Assembly (NCBI RefSeq): GCF_000374545.1
Contig: NZ_KB894591.1
Location: forward strand, 1-64,000
Origin: Anaeromusa acidaminophila DSM 3853
Lineage (GTDB): Bacteria > Bacillota > Negativicutes > Anaeromusales > Anaeromusaceae
Direction of reading: 5' to 3'
DNA length: 64,000 bases
The position numbers were made by a program, and so were the translations under genes. The first letter of the stretch is position 1. Each line of letters begins with the position of its first letter. The notes below the pieces were generated by a model. The model was not told where the DNA came from. It saw only the letters and a list, made by a program, of their open reading frames with translations, and ran no database searches. Shown piece after piece: positions 30,436 to 39,191 of the stretch.

Positions 30436-30813
30436 ATGTATACCGAAAAAGTAATGGATCATTTCAGCAATCCCCGCAACGTGGGTGAAATTCCTGATGC
30501 GAATGGAATCGGCGAAGTAGGCAACGCCAAATGCGGCGATATTATGCGTATTTACTTGAAAGTCAAGGATAATGTGATTGAAGACGTAAAATTTAAAACT
30601 TTCGGCTGTGGCGCGGCTATCGCTACGAGCAGCATGGTTACGGAAATGGTTATCGGCAAAACGCTGGAAGAAGCTCTGGAGATTTCTAATCAGGCAGTAG
30701 CGGAAGCTTTGGGCGGCTTGCCGCCGGCTAAAATGCACTGTTCCAATCTGGCCGCCGATGCTCTGCACGAAGCCATTAAGGATTATATGAGCAAGCAGCC
30801 AACGGAAGCGTAA
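30436..30813 (+). CDS. iscU: Fe-S cluster scaffold IscU/NifU N-terminal type
   Basis: 125 residues. Starts MYTEKVMDHFSNPRNVG. Cluster ligands C33 (with D35), C58 and C102 (KMHC) are present. Assembles [2Fe-2S]/[4Fe-4S] clusters from IscS sulfur. The many Fe-S proteins in this window (hydrogenases, HemZ, QueH, IscR) are possible clients. It abuts mnmA without a gap. Confidence 0.95.
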   Translation: MYTEKVMDHFSNPRNVGEIPDANGIGEVGNAKCGDIMRIYLKVKDNVIEDVKFKTFGCGAAIATSSMVTEMVIGKTLEEALEISNQAVAEALGGLPPAKMHCSNLAADALHEAIKDYMSKQPTEA

Positions 30814-31911
30814 ATGCCAAACGCAAAGACAAAGGTGGTTGTCGCCATGAGCGGCGGTGTGGACAGTTCTCTCACCGCCGCCCTTTTAGTGCAGGAAGGG
30901 TATGAAGTGATTGGCGTCACCATGCAATTATGGACGGAAGATCTTCCTGTTGATGACCCGAATCACCGCGGATGCTGTTCCTTGTCCGAAGTGGAGGATG
31001 CGCGGCGGGTCGCCCAAACGTTGGGAATTCCCCATTATGTGATGAACTTTCGCGAAGATTTTCATCATCTGGTAGTGGAATATTTTATCCGTGAATATAC
31101 GGCTGGACGTACTCCTAACCCTTGTATTGCCTGCAATCGTCACATTAAATTTGAGCGTCTTTTGACCAAAGCCGCAGCTTTGGGCGCTGATTATGTGGCC
31201 ACAGGTCATTACGCGCGCGTCCGAAAGGATGAGCAAACTGGGCGGGTGCTGCTGTGCAAGGGCGTGGATACAACCAAGGATCAGTCTTATGTGTTGTATC
31301 ATTTAAATCAGCAGACTTTGAGGAAATTTTTATTTCCTCTAGGCGGCATGGAAAAAACCAAAACTAGGGAATTGGCGCGGCAGTTTAACCTGGTAGTGGC
31401 GAATAAGCCGGAAAGCCAGGAAATCTGCTTTATTCCGGACGATGATTATAAGCGCTTCTTGCGTGAGCATGCGCCGCAGTCGCTGCAACCCGGAGATATT
31501 GTAACGCAAGACGGTCAAGTTTTGGGACGCCACGAGGGTTTGCCGTTTTATACAATCGGCCAGCGCAAAGGCCTGGGAATTGCTGCGGCTCAGCCGTTGT
31601 ATGTAGTGGAAATTGATGCAGTAAATAATCGTATTGTCGTCGGTTCCCACGAGGCAGTATATGCTTCGGAATTGCTAGCGGATGATTTAAACTGGATTGC
31701 CATAGACAGTCTTAACGAGCCACTACAGGTGCATGCAAAAATTCGTTACGCCGCGCACGAAGCGCCGGCGCTTGTTTTCCCGGAAGCCAATGGTATGGTG
31801 CGTGTGAAGTTTGAACAACCGCAGCGCGCGATTACTCCCGGGCAATCGGTCGTTTTTTACCATGACGAAAAAGTGGTCGGCGGCGGCGTTATCCGCAAAG
31901 TCTGTTTATAA
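30814..31911 (+). CDS. mnmA: tRNA-specific 2-thiouridylase MnmA
   Basis: 365 residues. PP-loop AMSGGVDSS, catalytic cysteines in TPNPCIACN and SQEICFIPDDDY, then the beta-barrel tail. Adds sulfur to U34 of Lys, Glu and Gln tRNAs using sulfur from IscS encoded two genes upstream. ATG directly follows the iscU stop. A CxxC at CCSLSE near residue 50 is shared with many Firmicute MnmA. Confidence 0.96.
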   Translation: MPNAKTKVVVAMSGGVDSSLTAALLVQEGYEVIGVTMQLWTEDLPVDDPNHRGCCSLSEVEDARRVAQTLGIPHYVMNFREDFHHLVVEYFIREYTAGRTPNPCIACNRHIKFERLLTKAAALGADYVATGHYARVRKDEQTGRVLLCKGVDTTKDQSYVLYHLNQQTLRKFLFPLGGMEKTKTRELARQFNLVVANKPESQEICFIPDDDYKRFLREHAPQSLQPGDIVTQDGQVLGRHEGLPFYTIGQRKGLGIAAAQPLYVVEIDAVNNRIVVGSHEAVYASELLADDLNWIAIDSLNEPLQVHAKIRYAAHEAPALVFPEANGMVRVKFEQPQRAITPGQSVVFYHDEKVVGGGVIRKVCL

Positions 31912-31932
31912 TGGTCATTTCAAGGGATTGTA

Positions 31933-31969
31933 CAAAGGGAAGGCGGCTGTCGAGCCGACCTTCCCTTTG
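31933..31969 (+). other. Strong hairpin between mnmA and alaS
   Basis: 16-bp stem with one bulged A and a GTCG loop. No T run follows, so it is not a standard terminator. Its last three bases are the first three of the alaS -35 box. It could end or stabilise the iscR-mnmA transcript. Confidence 0.6.
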
Positions 31970-31995
31970 ACACGTCTTGGCTAGTCGGGTATAAT
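31967..31995 (+). promoter_or_regulatory. Consensus sigma-A promoter of alaS
   Basis: TTGACA, 17 bases, TATAAT: a perfect match to the vegetative consensus. Expected start about 32002, leaving a leader of about 36 bases, too short for a T-box. Confidence 0.88.
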
Positions 31996-32037
31996 TTTTA
32001 AGAATAAGCCATCTGTAATGAGCGGAGGATGAAGTAC

Positions 32038-34650
32038 GTGAAATCTATGACAGGTAATGAAATTCGCACACGTTTTCTGGAGTTTTTTAAATCAAAAGAG
32101 CATCTGGTAATGCCCAGCGCTCCCTTGATTCCTCATGATGATCCTACGTTGTTGCTAGTAGGAGCCGGAATGGCGCCTTTTAAGCCATTTTTTACCGGTA
32201 AGATTAAGCCCCCGCACACACGCATCACCAGCAGCCAAAAATGCGTTCGTACCGGTGATATCGAAAATGTAGGCCGTACGGCGCGACACCAGACTTTTTT
32301 TGAAATGCTGGGAAATTTTTCTTTTGGTGATTATTTTAAAAGAGAAGCCATTGCCTGGGCGTGGGAGTTCTTAACCAAAGAATTGGAGCTTCCGGTTGAT
32401 CGTCTATGGATTACCATCCATACGGAAGATAATGAAGCCTATGACATCTGGCATGACGAAATTGGCATTTCCCCGGAGCGCATTGTACGCATGGCTGATA
32501 ACTTCTGGGAAATCGGCCCCGGACCCTGCGGTCCTTGCTCGGAGATACATATCGATTTAGGGGAAGAGCGCGGCTGTGGTCCTGAGTGCAAGCTAGGCTG
32601 CGACTGCGATCGATTTTTGGAAATCTGGAACCTCGTTTTCACCCAATATGACCGGGATGACGAAGGCAACTATCAGCCTTTGGCGAAAAAGAACATTGAT
32701 ACAGGCGCTGGCCTAGAGCGGTTGGCATCGGTACTGCAAGGCAAACCTTCCAATTTTGAGACCGATTTGCTGTTTCCCTTGATTGCGCATATGTCTACCC
32801 TTTCCGGTGTTGCCTATGGCGTCGATAAAAAGAATGACATTTCCCTCAAAGTCATCGCCGATCATGCTCGCAGCATGGTAGTCATGATTAACGACGGCGT
32901 ATTGCCTTCTAACGAAGGACGCGGCTATGTGTTGCGTCGTATTTTGCGCCGCGCTCTGCGTCATGGTCGTTTATTGGGCGTAAAGAAAGCATTTTTAGCC
33001 GACTGCGTAGATGTAGCTGCCAATATTTTCACTACGGCGTATCCGGAACTCTTGGAAAAAGCTGACTATATCCGCAAGGTGGTAAGTCAAGAAGAAAGCC
33101 GCTTTCAGACTACCCTTATTACCGGTGAAGAACTCTTGTCCCAAGAAGTGGCGGCATTGCGCGCCAAAGGGCAAAGCCAACTGCCCGGCGAAACGGCTTT
33201 TCGTTTATATGATACCTATGGCTTCCCTTGGGAACTTACGGAAGAAATGTTGTTTGACGAAGGTATGACTCTTGATAAGGCTGGCTTTGATGCTGCCATG
33301 GAAGAGCAGCGCTTGCGCGCTCGCGCAGCGCGGCATGAAAACGAACGTACTTTTGTTTTGGAATTGACCGGCTTGCAAACCGAGGGCCTGCGCTTGGATG
33401 CCGCTGCCCAACAAGGTCGTATTCTGCGTATCTGGAAAGAAGGCGTAGTGGTTGAAGAAGCCGGTGACGGAGAAGAAGTAGCCGTATTGCTGGATGTTAC
33501 TCCTTTTTATGCGGAAGGAGGCGGCCAAATTGGCGACAGCGGCCGTTTGGAAACTGCTTTAGGCAAAATGGAAGTGCAAACTGCAAAGAAATTAGCCAAT
33601 GGCGCGGTTTACCATCAAGGACTTGTGCAAGAAGGCATGCTGCGCACCGGCGAAACCGTAGCCATTCATCTGGATGCAGCGAAACACCAAGATATCGCCC
33701 GCAACCATACGGCAACCCATTTGCTGCATCATGCGCTGCGCAAGGTTCTAGGCGAACATGTACATCAAGCAGGCTCGCTAGTGGAAGCGGACCGACTTCG
33801 TTTTGACTTTTCTCATTTTGCGGCGGTTACGCCGGAAGAATTGACTGCAGTAGAAGCGCTTGTCAATGAAGCCATCTTGGAAAACCGCTCTGTTTCTTGC
33901 TTGGAGACAAGTCAAGAAGTGGCCAAAGATATGGGCGCAATGGCTTTGTTCGGTGAAAAATACGGCGACGTAGTGCGTGTAGTTGTTATTGATGAAGTCA
34001 GTAAAGAACTTTGCGGCGGCAGCCATGTGAGCAATACCTCTGAAATCTCCATGTTCCAGATTGTCGGCGAAGCTAGCACTGGCGCCGGCGTACGCCGGAT
34101 TGAAGCAGTGACTGGACGTGCGGCTTATGCGCGTGTACAACAGCAGCGCACCTTGCTGTTAGAAACAGCAGCTATTTTAAAAACCCAGGCGCCCGAAGAA
34201 GTTCCCGCCCGTGCGGCTCAGTTGCAGCAAGATCTAAAAACTCTGGAAAGCGAATTAGCTGACAAAGAGGCGCAGAAAGCACAGGCGCAGCTTCAAGCGC
34301 TACAGCCGGAATTGATCGGCGAGGTGGAGGCGGTTATTGCGCAGGTGGAGGCTCCGAATCAGGAACTATTGCGCTCCTTGGCCGACCAACTGCGGGATCG
34401 CATGAAGAAGGGCGTTGTCTTATTAGCCAGCGTGCAAGAAGACAAAGTCAGCCTGGTAGCGATGGCGACCAAAGAAGCGGTGGCCGCTAAAGCGCATGCA
34501 GGCAATTTGGTGAAGGAAGTAGCAAAAATCGTTGGCGGCGGCGGCGGCGGCCGTCCAGATATGGCGCAAGCTGGCGGCAAAGATCCGGCTAAATTGGCGG
34601 AAGCGCTTTTAAAAGCCAAGGAAACGTTGCGTCAGCAGCTGGGGCTGTAA
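32038..34650 (+). CDS. alaS: Alanyl-tRNA synthetase
   Basis: 870 residues. Class II core with FEMLGNFSFGDYFK and GAGLERLASVLQ, editing domain zinc motifs HNHTATHLLHHALR-like (HTATHLLHHAL) and CGGSH, and the C-terminal glycine-rich stretch GGGGGGRPDMAQAGG. GTG at 32038 is preferred, nine bases after CGGAGG; ATG 32029 touches that site. Transcribed alone from a consensus promoter, without the T-box that many Firmicutes use for alaS. Confidence 0.96.
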   Translation: MKSMTGNEIRTRFLEFFKSKEHLVMPSAPLIPHDDPTLLLVGAGMAPFKPFFTGKIKPPHTRITSSQKCVRTGDIENVGRTARHQTFFEMLGNFSFGDYFKREAIAWAWEFLTKELELPVDRLWITIHTEDNEAYDIWHDEIGISPERIVRMADNFWEIGPGPCGPCSEIHIDLGEERGCGPECKLGCDCDRFLEIWNLVFTQYDRDDEGNYQPLAKKNIDTGAGLERLASVLQGKPSNFETDLLFPLIAHMSTLSGVAYGVDKKNDISLKVIADHARSMVVMINDGVLPSNEGRGYVLRRILRRALRHGRLLGVKKAFLADCVDVAANIFTTAYPELLEKADYIRKVVSQEESRFQTTLITGEELLSQEVAALRAKGQSQLPGETAFRLYDTYGFPWELTEEMLFDEGMTLDKAGFDAAMEEQRLRARAARHENERTFVLELTGLQTEGLRLDAAAQQGRILRIWKEGVVVEEAGDGEEVAVLLDVTPFYAEGGGQIGDSGRLETALGKMEVQTAKKLANGAVYHQGLVQEGMLRTGETVAIHLDAAKHQDIARNHTATHLLHHALRKVLGEHVHQAGSLVEADRLRFDFSHFAAVTPEELTAVEALVNEAILENRSVSCLETSQEVAKDMGAMALFGEKYGDVVRVVVIDEVSKELCGGSHVSNTSEISMFQIVGEASTGAGVRRIEAVTGRAAYARVQQQRTLLLETAAILKTQAPEEVPARAAQLQQDLKTLESELADKEAQKAQAQLQALQPELIGEVEAVIAQVEAPNQELLRSLADQLRDRMKKGVVLLASVQEDKVSLVAMATKEAVAAKAHAGNLVKEVAKIVGGGGGGRPDMAQAGGKDPAKLAEALLKAKETLRQQLGL

Positions 34651-34788
34651 AGGCCTAGGTAAAAAACTAATTCCTGAAAAAGATAGCAGGGAATGGCAAT
34701 GGATCGTCGAATAGAATTATTATACTAAGTTTAAGGGGCTTGCTAGATTATAAGCAGCTCCCTAACGGCGCGAAAGGAGGATGGAACG

Positions 34789-35061
34789 ATGTCGGATCAT
34801 GAACAGAATGTATCGCAGGATACGATGATGTTTCGCGCTGGCAGCGAAGGAAATCATGTTGCCGCCCTCACCATTGCTACCGTCTGTCAGGCCTTGAAGG
34901 AAAAGGGGTACAATCCTATTAACCAATTGGTGGGGTATCTTTTATCCGGGGATCCTACGTATATTACCAGTCATCGCAACGCTCGCGCCTTAATTCGCAA
35001 GTTGGAGCGCGATGAAATTTTAGAAGAATTGGTTCGGGCCTATGTTAAGGAAATTCAATAG
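34789..35061 (+). CDS. ireB: IreB-family regulatory phosphoprotein (DUF965)
   Basis: 90 residues. Starts with a disordered tail bearing Thr (SQDTMMF), then the folded core [23 protein letters not shown]. In Enterococcus, IreB is a target of the PASTA kinase IreK and affects envelope stress. Order alaS-ireB-ruvX-DUF1292 is the Bacillus order. AAAGGAGG upstream. The 138-base gap before it has no clear terminator or promoter; a TATACT at 34721 lacks a -35. Confidence 0.93.
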   Translation: MSDHEQNVSQDTMMFRAGSEGNHVAALTIATVCQALKEKGYNPINQLVGYLLSGDPTYITSHRNARALIRKLERDEILEELVRAYVKEIQ

Positions 35062-35075
35062 TCAGTATCAGGAGA

Positions 35076-35114
35076 CAGGGAGCATGCAAAGTGCGTGGCT
35101 CCCTGCCGCTTTTT
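35076..35114 (+). terminator. Possible weak terminator or attenuator between ireB and ruvX
   Basis: 8-bp stem CAGGGAGC / GCTCCCTG, a 14-base loop and a delayed run of five T. It would allow partial read-through into ruvX. Confidence 0.45.
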
Positions 35115-35130
35115 AGGAGGAAGATGTATT

Positions 35131-35553
35131 GTGCGCAGTATGGGCTTGGATGTAGGAGATAGAACCATAGGCGTAGCGGTGAGCGATTTATTGGCGCTAA
35201 CAGCCCAAGGCGTAGAGGTCATACGGCGTACTTCTCCGCAAGCTGACTTTGCCAGACTGGCTGCTTTGTGTCAGGAATACGAAGTAGGTACCATTGTTGT
35301 AGGACTGCCTAAAAATATGAATGGAACCTTAGGGCCTCGCGGCGAGTTGGTTCAGGAATTTGCCGCTCAGCTTCAAGAGCAGCTGCCGGAAGCCAAAATT
35401 GTTTTTTGGGATGAACGTCTTTCCACCGTAGCGGCGGAAAAAGCGCTAATTGAGGCGGATGTTCGCCGCAATAAACGACGCAAAGTAATTGATAAAATGG
35501 CGGCTATCATTATCCTGCAAGGCTGGATGGATCTGCAGAGTCGCAGCGGTTGA
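35131..35553 (+). CDS. ruvX: RuvX/YqgF family Holliday junction resolvase-like nuclease
   Basis: 140 residues, RNase H fold. Acidic residues in MGLDVGDRTIGVAVSD, FWDERLST and IDKMAA. Bacterial YqgF is implicated in 16S rRNA 5' maturation and DNA resolution. Start GTG 35131 follows TAGGAGG by ten bases; earlier in-frame codons lie inside the hairpin. Confidence 0.93.
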   Translation: MRSMGLDVGDRTIGVAVSDLLALTAQGVEVIRRTSPQADFARLAALCQEYEVGTIVVGLPKNMNGTLGPRGELVQEFAAQLQEQLPEAKIVFWDERLSTVAAEKALIEADVRRNKRRKVIDKMAAIIILQGWMDLQSRSG

Positions 35554-35611
35554 CAGTCTATGCCGTGTAAGATACAATGGCAATAGCAATAAGAAAAAGA
35601 GGTGAGCGCCC

Positions 35612-35941
35612 ATGACAGATGAAAAGTTCAACCCTGAGGAACTAGAAGAAGATGAGGATGTTGTTGTTGTCATGACCGATGAGGAAGGCAACGAATTTTA
35701 CTATCGTGAAGAATTAATCGTGGAAGTCGGCGAAAAGCGCTTTGCTGTTTTGGCACCGATTAAAGTGGATGAAGAAGGCGGCTGCACCTGTGAATGCGGT
35801 TGTGAAGACGAAGAGACGGATGTTTTCATCGCACGTATTGATGTGGACGAAAATGGCGAAGATGTCTATACCGATCCTACGGACGAGGAATTTGACGAAG
35901 TTCGCAAAGCTTATGAAGAACTGGCGGACGACGAAGAGTAG
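35612..35941 (+). CDS. DUF1292 protein with a CxCxCxC insert
   Basis: 109 residues, very acidic. The core VVVMTDEEGNEFYY and FDEVRKAYEEL match DUF1292 (YrzB), of unknown function. Residues 56-65 carry four alternating cysteines (C58, C60, C62, C64; GGCTCECGC), a possible metal site not present in the short Bacillus type as I know it. Closes the ireB-ruvX unit and is followed by a strong terminator. Confidence 0.88.
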   Translation: MTDEKFNPEELEEDEDVVVVMTDEEGNEFYYREELIVEVGEKRFAVLAPIKVDEEGGCTCECGCEDEETDVFIARIDVDENGEDVYTDPTDEEFDEVRKAYEELADDEE

Positions 35942-35950
35942 AATGCCTGA

Positions 35951-35978
35951 AGCAACCGGAAACGGTTGCTTTTTTTTT
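35951..35978 (+). terminator. Terminator after the DUF1292 gene
   Basis: Perfect 8-bp stem AGCAACCG / CGGTTGCT with GAAA tetraloop and eight T residues. Confidence 0.95.
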
Positions 35979-35995
35979 GTTGCTGTGTGTATAAT
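35966..35995 (+). promoter_or_regulatory. Promoter of the mltG operon
   Basis: TTGCTT, 18 bases, TATAAT. The -35 is formed by the 3' arm and first T residues of the preceding terminator. Confidence 0.6.
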
Positions 35996-36068
35996 AAAAC
36001 CCGTGACAGTAAGAAACGAATTTGAGTTTGAAAAATAGAATTCTAAAGGCGGAACACGAGGTGTTGGA

Positions 36069-37076
36069 ATGAAGGATCGACTTTGGGAAAATGGTTTTCG
36101 GGGCAAAAGTCTCTGGATTATTTTGGCGGGCATTACGGTCTTTTTTTTCACCGTGCTTATTAGCGCTTTCTTGGTGCTTCAGTCGCCCCCTTCTCGCACC
36201 GCTGATGCGGTATTGACGGTAAAGGACGGCATGAGCGCCGGTGAAATTGCTAGAGAGCTGGAAAACCAGAAGGCCATTCGCAGCATTTGGCTGTTTCAGG
36301 TACTGGCTAAGTTCAGCCGCTTGGACCACTCGCTTCAAGCTGGCGAATATGTTTTTCCTCCAGGCATGAGTGCTCGCGAAGTCGTAGCAAGACTAGCCGC
36401 AGGGGAAACGCGTTATGCCAACCTGACAATTCCCGAAGGGTATACGGTACGACAAATTGCCAAATTACTGCAAGAGCAAAAGCTTGGGAATGGTGAACGG
36501 TTTTTGCAATTAGCTCGTCTGTCCGGTCCCGCTGGCGGGGAAACTGTGCAGTTTCGGGCGGAAGGATATTTGTTTCCTGACACCTATCGCATTTCTCCGG
36601 GAATGAAAGAGGAAGATTTGATTGCCAAGATGCAGAAGGAATTTGACAAACGCTTCGGTTCCTTGCTGAAAAGCGGCAACGCAAGCGGCTTATCGCCAAA
36701 CCAGGTTGTCGTGCTGGCTTCTCTGGTAGAAAAAGAAGCGCAGAGACCGGAAGAGCAGGCTATTATAGCCAGGGTTTTTTTGAACCGGCTGCAGCAAAAT
36801 ATGCCCCTTCAGTCTTGCGCTACAATTCAGTACTTGCTGGGCTATCCCAAGGAAGAATTAAGCTTGCAGGATACGCAAATTCCTTCGCCCTATAATACCT
36901 ATTTAAATTCGGGTCTGCCGCCAGGACCTATCGCCAACCCCGGACTGGGCGCTCTCAAAGCCGCTTTGAATCCCGCCCAAACAGATTATTTATATTTTGT
37001 TGCTGATAAACAGGGCAAGCATCATTTCAGCCGGACCTATGAAGAACATTTGGCTGCTATCGAGCAGGTGCGGTAA
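36069..37076 (+). CDS. mltG: Endolytic murein transglycosylase MltG
   Basis: 335 residues. Short cytoplasmic N-terminus, one membrane helix (about 15-40), a LysM-like domain (TIPEGYTVRQIAKLL) and the YceG domain with catalytic Glu in LASLVEKEAQ. It cuts new glycan strands and so limits their length. Ends in a TAATG overlap with trmR. Confidence 0.95.
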   Translation: MKDRLWENGFRGKSLWIILAGITVFFFTVLISAFLVLQSPPSRTADAVLTVKDGMSAGEIARELENQKAIRSIWLFQVLAKFSRLDHSLQAGEYVFPPGMSAREVVARLAAGETRYANLTIPEGYTVRQIAKLLQEQKLGNGERFLQLARLSGPAGGETVQFRAEGYLFPDTYRISPGMKEEDLIAKMQKEFDKRFGSLLKSGNASGLSPNQVVVLASLVEKEAQRPEEQAIIARVFLNRLQQNMPLQSCATIQYLLGYPKEELSLQDTQIPSPYNTYLNSGLPPGPIANPGLGALKAALNPAQTDYLYFVADKQGKHHFSRTYEEHLAAIEQVR

Positions 37077-37669
37077 TGAGTGAATTGTTACTTGAAATGA
37101 GAAACTTTGCAGCTCAACAAGGCGTTCCAGTGCTTCGCCAAGAAGCGGAACGCCTCTTGCGTTTACTGATGGAACGCTACCAGCCGCTGCGTATTCTTGA
37201 AATTGGTACGGCTATTGGTTATTCGGCGCTGCTGATGGCGCAATTAGTTCCAAACTGCCGTATTCTCACTTTGGAAAAAGACGAAGAACGGATTCGTGAC
37301 GCTCAGTGTTTTTGGGATCGCGAACCTGGCGTTAGTGAACGTATCCGCCTTTGGGAAGGCGATGCAACTGAACGGTTAAGCGCTTTGAACGAAACGTTTG
37401 ATTTTGTGTTTATTGACGCTGCCAAAGGGCATTATCTAAGCTATTTGCAACAAGTACTGCCGCATTTACGGCGTGGCAGCGTTATTTTAGCTGACGATGT
37501 GTTGTTTTACGGCCAAGTATACGGCCCCTGTCCTCGGCGTATGCGCACCATTGCCAAGCGCATGCGGCAGTATTTAGAGTTTGTACAAAATACAGAGCAG
37601 TTCCAGACAACTCTTTACCCAGAAGGCGACGGTCTGGCGGTCTCAATTTATCAAGGAGCAGAAAACTAA
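37076..37669 (+). CDS. trmR: tRNA 5-hydroxyuridine methyltransferase TrmR
   Basis: 197 residues, class I O-methyltransferase. SAM motif ILEIGTAIGYSAL, acidic LEKDEER, metal site FIDAAKGHY and ADDVLFYG. The Bacillus homologue YrrM makes 5-methoxyuridine at tRNA position 34. The next gene is a U32 protein like those that install the hydroxyl, a strong functional link. Coupled by TAATG at both ends. Confidence 0.85.
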   Translation: MSELLLEMRNFAAQQGVPVLRQEAERLLRLLMERYQPLRILEIGTAIGYSALLMAQLVPNCRILTLEKDEERIRDAQCFWDREPGVSERIRLWEGDATERLSALNETFDFVFIDAAKGHYLSYLQQVLPHLRRGSVILADDVLFYGQVYGPCPRRMRTIAKRMRQYLEFVQNTEQFQTTLYPEGDGLAVSIYQGAEN

Positions 37670-38904
37670 TGAAATTACCTGAGCTGCTTGCGCCTGCAGG
37701 CAATTTAGAAAAGTTAAAGACAGCCCTTCTTTTTGGCGCAGACGCGGTATATGTAGGAGGAAAAAATTTCAGTCTTCGCGCGCAAAGCGATAATTTTGAC
37801 TTTGCGGCGTTGCAGGAGGGCGTGCGATACGCTCATGATCTTGGCAAAAAAGTCTATGTCGCTCTCAATGTTTTTGCCCATCAAAAAGAGTTACAGGGAA
37901 TTGCGGCCTATTTACCAGAGCTGCTGGCTGCTAAGATTGATGCTGTTATTGTCGCCGATCCCGGCGTTTTTCGTTTAGTGCGCCAAGAAGCGCCAAACCT
38001 AACCGTTCATATTAGTACTCAAGCCAATACGGTTAACGCCTCTGCGGCCTGCTTTTGGCAGGAGTTGGGAGCCAAACGCGTTGTGCTAGCGCGGGAAGTG
38101 ACGTATAAGGAACTTTTGGATATCCGCAGTCAGGCTGAGGTGCAATTGGAAACCTTCGTACACGGAGCGATGTGCGTATCTTATTCCGGGCGTTGTTTAT
38201 TAAGCAATTATTTTACTGGCAGAGATGCCAATCGAGGCGCTTGCACACAGCCTTGCCGCTGGAAATACGCCTTACAGGAAGAAACGAGACCTGGCCAGTT
38301 TTATCCTGTAGAAGAAGACGTTCATGGAACCTATTTTATGAATTCCAAAGATTTGTGTCTGTTGCCTCACTTGCCGGCGTTGGTGACAGCTGGCGTCGAC
38401 AGTTTGAAAATAGAAGGTCGCATGAAAAGTATTCATTATGTGGCTACGGTGGTGCGAGTATACCGCCAAGCGCTGGATCTTCTCAGTAGAAATCCTGAAG
38501 GCTTTACCATCTCCCAGGAATGGCTGGAGGAATTGCAGCTGGTATCTCAACGAGCCTACACGGACGGATTTTTCCAAGGTTCTGCTGCTATTGACGCTCA
38601 AATATACGCCGCAGAGAAGGAAAACGCCGCCAAAGTGTTTTGCGGTGTCGTAACCGGACACTGCGGTTCAGATTTGCTTGTGGAACAGCGCGGCCGTTTT
38701 TCTGTAGGAGATTGCTTAGAGGCGCTGCCGCCGACAGGCGAGCGGCAACAGCAACGTTTGCGCTTTTTATGGGATGCGCAAAGCGGCGCCGTCTTGGAAC
38801 GGGCGCCTCATGCCCAACAACAACTGCGTTTGGCCTGGGATGAAATTCAGCTGCCGGTGGGAACGCTGCTACGGCGCATTTTACCGTCCGAAGAGGAGGC
38901 TTAA
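37669..38904 (+). CDS. trhP: Peptidase U32-family tRNA hydroxylation protein TrhP
   Basis: 411 residues. Opens ELLAPAGNLEKLKTAL; Cys-bearing signature HGAMCVSYSGRCLLSNY then GACTQPCRW, the likely Fe-S ligands of this family. YegQ/YrrNO homologues need prephenate and Fe-S genes to make 5-hydroxyuridine in tRNA. Bacillus has two adjacent genes; here one longer-type gene is seen. Function assigned by family and the neighbour trmR. Confidence 0.82.
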   Translation: MKLPELLAPAGNLEKLKTALLFGADAVYVGGKNFSLRAQSDNFDFAALQEGVRYAHDLGKKVYVALNVFAHQKELQGIAAYLPELLAAKIDAVIVADPGVFRLVRQEAPNLTVHISTQANTVNASAACFWQELGAKRVVLAREVTYKELLDIRSQAEVQLETFVHGAMCVSYSGRCLLSNYFTGRDANRGACTQPCRWKYALQEETRPGQFYPVEEDVHGTYFMNSKDLCLLPHLPALVTAGVDSLKIEGRMKSIHYVATVVRVYRQALDLLSRNPEGFTISQEWLEELQLVSQRAYTDGFFQGSAAIDAQIYAAEKENAAKVFCGVVTGHCGSDLLVEQRGRFSVGDCLEALPPTGERQQQRLRFLWDAQSGAVLERAPHAQQQLRLAWDEIQLPVGTLLRRILPSEEEA

Positions 38905-38906
38905 GC

Positions 38907-39128
38907 GTGTCAGAATCTATTGATGCAAGCATTTATTTGCGCGTACAGCCCCAAGATGTTAATTTTGTCAATCGTATTTTTGAAGGCTGTGAATATCTTG
39001 GCGTTGTTACCACTTTAGAGCCTAAAGGCGGCCTTTTAGTTATTCGGGCTACTCCGGATACTCGCCTTGAGGCCTTGGATATCTTAGCGCACCTACCTGT
39101 TCCCTGGCAGTTTGTGGAGAAAGTATAG
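38907..39128 (+). CDS. DUF4911 small protein
   Basis: 73 residues. Alternating beta/alpha pattern (IYLRVQPQDVNFVNRIFEG then LLVIRATPDT) matches the DUF4911 family of unknown function, often next to U32 genes in Negativicutes-type genomes. No catalytic residues are evident. GTG start after GAGGAGG. Confidence 0.75.
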   Translation: MSESIDASIYLRVQPQDVNFVNRIFEGCEYLGVVTTLEPKGGLLVIRATPDTRLEALDILAHLPVPWQFVEKV

Positions 39129-39191
39129 GCAAGCAACAAGGTTTTGTGTTACAATGTCCTATGATACTTTGCGTGCAAAGGAGCTGACGAC

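Noticed and set aside
34531..34552. GGC repeat resembling a microsatellite
   Set aside because: It encodes the conserved polyglycine stretch of AlaS.
34651..34788. Promoter search in the alaS-ireB gap
   Set aside because: TATACT at 34721 has no acceptable -35; not called.
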